From a virus: a stretch of 23,857 bases of DNA. Position 1 is the first letter of the stretch, and each line of letters opens with the position of its first letter. Below the pieces are notes generated by a model, which made no database searches, was not told where the DNA came from, and saw only the letters and a list, made by a program, of their open reading frames with translations. Location: positions 1 to 23,857 of the IMG/VR virus record IMGVR_UViG_3300006875_000167; one strand, 5' to 3'. The position numbers and the translations under genes were made by a program. Of this stretch, positions 21,399 through 23,857 are shown piece after piece.

Positions 21399-23810
21399 TT
21401 AAAATGTATCAGTGTTGGTGCTAAAGTCTCCGGTTCTATGAATAGAGAACTCTAAGAATATGAATTCTGCCGCTCTGGTTGGCTGAATTCCGATTCTGGC
21501 TCTAAATTCATTTCTATCTATAACATCAGCGGTATTTAACTCTTCATCAGCTTGAACTCTGAAGTCTGTTATACCTCTACCTACCTTTATTTCTCTTAGT
21601 ATATCTGTTGCGATGTTGACAAATTTTTCTCTGAATAATTCGTCATTTGGTTCAAATATTAAAGCCCTACTTGCACTTCTGATTCTCTTTTCCACAGCAA
21701 GCATTAGCCTTCTGACATTAACTCTATCAAGAGCTGTTGGTCTTCTTTGGAGAGTTTTTTGTCCAAATATGACAAATCCATCAACATCAACAAATTGGAC
21801 AATTGGATTTATTGCATTTCTATTTCCATACATTAGATCTCTTTCTTCTAATGTAGGACGTTGATAAACATCATTAATGTTTGCAACAATTCCTCTATTT
21901 ACTCCTGCTGGTGCGAACCAAGGAGCACTAGATGAGTCGCTGGTGGCTATTGTTGCCATTACAGAACCACTTGGTGGAACCCAAACATCTATTCCATTGA
22001 AATTGTCTCTCATTCTCAACCAAGGCCAGTATAATGCACCGAAGTCACTATCTAGTCTAGTTAAGTTTAGTGGATGAACACCATTCTGCCATTGTGTGAT
22101 TTCTCTTACACTTAGGCCAAATGGAGGATCTATGATAGCCATACAATCCATTCTAACATTTTGACAAATATTGAGCATTGCAGAAACAACATTTGTGCTA
22201 GAATGTCCGGGAACAGCCAATAGATCAATGTCTATTTGCTCTGGTTCGCTTAATGCATATAATCCAGTGTAGCCCACGTCGCTACCAATTATTAATTCAT
22301 CTTGATCATCAGGATCACTTGGAATTCCGTCTGATCCGCCAGATAGAGTGTAAACTCCATCCAAAGGACTAAATGTGTTGGAGTTTAGTGGAGGACTTGT
22401 TGTATCAGAAAAATCCTCTACTTTAATGTAGTCGGATACAAGAGAAAGATAAGATGCCACATAGAATCTACTAGATGGATCTTTTGTTAATCCCCCCCAA
22501 GATTCGACCTGAACTCCGTTATTATAGACTTGCATCACAAATGTATTATTGCTAGTGTCATTTGTGATCTTGACTTGTGTTCTATTTCCCTCTATTCCAG
22601 GGCTGTCTGCTTTGATTACAAAAGTATTTTCAGCATAATTGGCATTTTCTTTGCCATAAACAATACCTGCCTCTTCAGAATTATCTCCTGTAACAGCTTC
22701 TGGGCTTGCACCTTGTGCTGTATTATTTGATAATCCTAGTGTGTAATCAACTGTGCTATCTGGCTTGACTCTTACTCTAGCATCTCTACCAGTGTGTAAA
22801 GTTTTGATGACTACTACAGAATGATCAGAGTCACTGGTGTCTTGATCATCACTTGCACTGATTGCTTCAACCACTGCTTGGAATCCACCAGGCAAATCAG
22901 TTACAGCAGCATTGATCATGTTAGCTACATCTTGAGCAGTTAATAATGATAATGTTTTTCCAGATGGTGCAACACTCAAATCCACAGTTTGAACTATATT
23001 ATCAATTAATACATTATCTGTACCATCTACAACTATGTTTAACTTTGGGTTGGTAATTGTGCTAAAGTCATAAGGACCAGAAACATTTCCCATTACTTCT
23101 GCAGCTGTCATGCCTGTTCCTAATACTGCAAGATCTCCAGTTCCTATTTTGGCATTTTCCCCATAAAGAGAATCTTGAACTGAAACTAACTCTAAGTAAG
23201 CATTTGGACCATAAGCATAAACTGTCTTAACAGCCAAGTATTCATTTGAATTTAATACTTTGACATAAAATATTATGCCATCACTATTAGAGTCTATTTG
23301 GTCATTGAGCTCATTTACAAGGTCTGAGGCTGAGTATGGGTCTGTTCTTCCGGAAACTACAAGTGTTTTTGCTGATAGTATTCCATTAACCTTGAATCTG
23401 AAGAACTTGTCAGATTCTATTGTGTATGGACCTGGGACTGTTGCCTCTACTTCAACAACTTCACCGGCACTTGGAACTTCAACAAAAGCTGTTTCAGCTC
23501 TTTCATCACTGACTGGCTCTTCATTTGCAACTCTAACAACATACAATTGGTTGGCAGCATTTAAATATTGCTCTGCAGCATAGATCATGTATGGATCACT
23601 GGCATCTGGGTGAGGGTAACCAAACACAGTATGTAATTGTCTAGTGCTAGTAATGAGCGTGGGTATATTTATTGGACCTTTGCTACAAAAACCTACCATG
23701 GCACCTCTGCTATTGGTTGTGTTTGATGTTACAAAGCTTAAATCCTTTTCTGTAATTCTTACGCTAGGACTTATTGTGTTTGAAGGTGGAAAACCTCTTA
23801 GTATCGCCAT
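21399..23810 (-). CDS. Phage tail sheath protein
   Basis: 803 residues, larger than the T4 sheath (about 660). The N-terminus (ISPSVRITEKDLSFV, GAMVGFCSKGPIN, FGYPHPDASDPYMIYAAEQYL) and the C-terminus are conserved sheath segments: PPSGSVMATIATSD, NRGIVANINDV, NAINPIVQFVDVDGFVIFGQKTL, RRLMLAVEKRIRSASRALIFEPN and FEFRARIGIQP-like IGIQPTRAAEFIFLEFSI. The middle (about 110-480) is an insertion of beta domains that would project from the tail surface and account for the extra length. Sheath subunits form the contractile outer tube, and the C-terminal domain makes the inter-subunit mesh. The ATG at 23810 follows GAGGGAGAA by eight bases. It is the first gene of a sheath-tube unit whose promoter must lie at or beyond 23825. 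Confidence 0.93.
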   Translation of the reverse strand: MAILRGFPPSNTISPSVRITEKDLSFVTSNTTNSRGAMVGFCSKGPINIPTLITSTRQLHTVFGYPHPDASDPYMIYAAEQYLNAANQLYVVRVANEEPVSDERAETAFVEVPSAGEVVEVEATVPGPYTIESDKFFRFKVNGILSAKTLVVSGRTDPYSASDLVNELNDQIDSNSDGIIFYVKVLNSNEYLAVKTVYAYGPNAYLELVSVQDSLYGENAKIGTGDLAVLGTGMTAAEVMGNVSGPYDFSTITNPKLNIVVDGTDNVLIDNIVQTVDLSVAPSGKTLSLLTAQDVANMINAAVTDLPGGFQAVVEAISASDDQDTSDSDHSVVVIKTLHTGRDARVRVKPDSTVDYTLGLSNNTAQGASPEAVTGDNSEEAGIVYGKENANYAENTFVIKADSPGIEGNRTQVKITNDTSNNTFVMQVYNNGVQVESWGGLTKDPSSRFYVASYLSLVSDYIKVEDFSDTTSPPLNSNTFSPLDGVYTLSGGSDGIPSDPDDQDELIIGSDVGYTGLYALSEPEQIDIDLLAVPGHSSTNVVSAMLNICQNVRMDCMAIIDPPFGLSVREITQWQNGVHPLNLTRLDSDFGALYWPWLRMRDNFNGIDVWVPPSGSVMATIATSDSSSAPWFAPAGVNRGIVANINDVYQRPTLEERDLMYGNRNAINPIVQFVDVDGFVIFGQKTLQRRPTALDRVNVRRLMLAVEKRIRSASRALIFEPNDELFREKFVNIATDILREIKVGRGITDFRVQADEELNTADVIDRNEFRARIGIQPTRAAEFIFLEFSIHRTGDFSTNTDTF

Positions 23811-23857
23811 TTTTTTATTCTCCCTCTTTATTTAAAATTTTCTTTATCTTAATCAAA

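Overview
The window is a densely packed, A+T-rich segment of a large tailed-phage (myovirus) genome. A contractile-tail module (sheath plus two tail-tube paralogues), fragments of a bacterial-type DNA polymerase III alpha subunit, inteins and homing-type endonucleases, several glycosyltransferases, and phage copies of two translation proteins (initiation factor IF3 and ribosomal protein bS21) point to a large or 'huge' uncultivated phage of an A+T-rich bacterium. The host cannot be named from the sequence. I saw no tRNA, rRNA, CRISPR array or insertion sequence, and no gene-free stretch longer than about 100 bases.

Layout, left to right. (1) 2-2403, + strand: the end of a PD-(D/E)XK homing endonuclease, overlapping by ATGA a gene for the C-half of a split intein fused to the C-terminal part of PolIII alpha. 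(2) 2437-5589, +: an acidic coiled-coil protein, two GT-B-like proteins and bS21. (3) 5584-11808, -: an HNH endonuclease with four repeated Cys modules, then the N-terminal (PHP) part of PolIII alpha carrying a LAGLIDADG intein, a structural protein, and a PA14-domain fibre-like protein with Thr-Pro linkers. (4) 11862-20110, both strands: accessory genes (nucleoside deoxyribosyltransferase-like protein, spanin-like lipoprotein, Ig-like structural protein, IF3, cupin, three glycosyltransferase-type proteins, HNH protein) and several unknowns. (5) 20158-23810, -: two tail-tube proteins and the tail sheath.

The polymerase is the centre of interest. Its N-terminal part and C-terminal part lie on opposite strands about 6 kb apart. 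Neither carries the palm motif with the catalytic aspartates, so at least one more fragment must lie outside the window. The C-part is built to be joined by protein trans-splicing. The N-part begins with a perfect hairpin that exactly spans a 14-codon ORF coding the first PHP metal motif. An 8-base, frame-breaking stretch starting with TAG follows, and the matching PHP sequence then continues in another frame. An endonuclease gene abuts each polymerase fragment.

The second theme is translation. The phage supplies IF3 and bS21, and its genes fall into two start classes: those with a clear purine-rich ribosome-binding site and those with none, whose ATG lies directly behind a TATA-like box. The third theme is surface chemistry: five glycosyltransferase-like proteins and a sugar-type cupin sit between the replication and tail genes.
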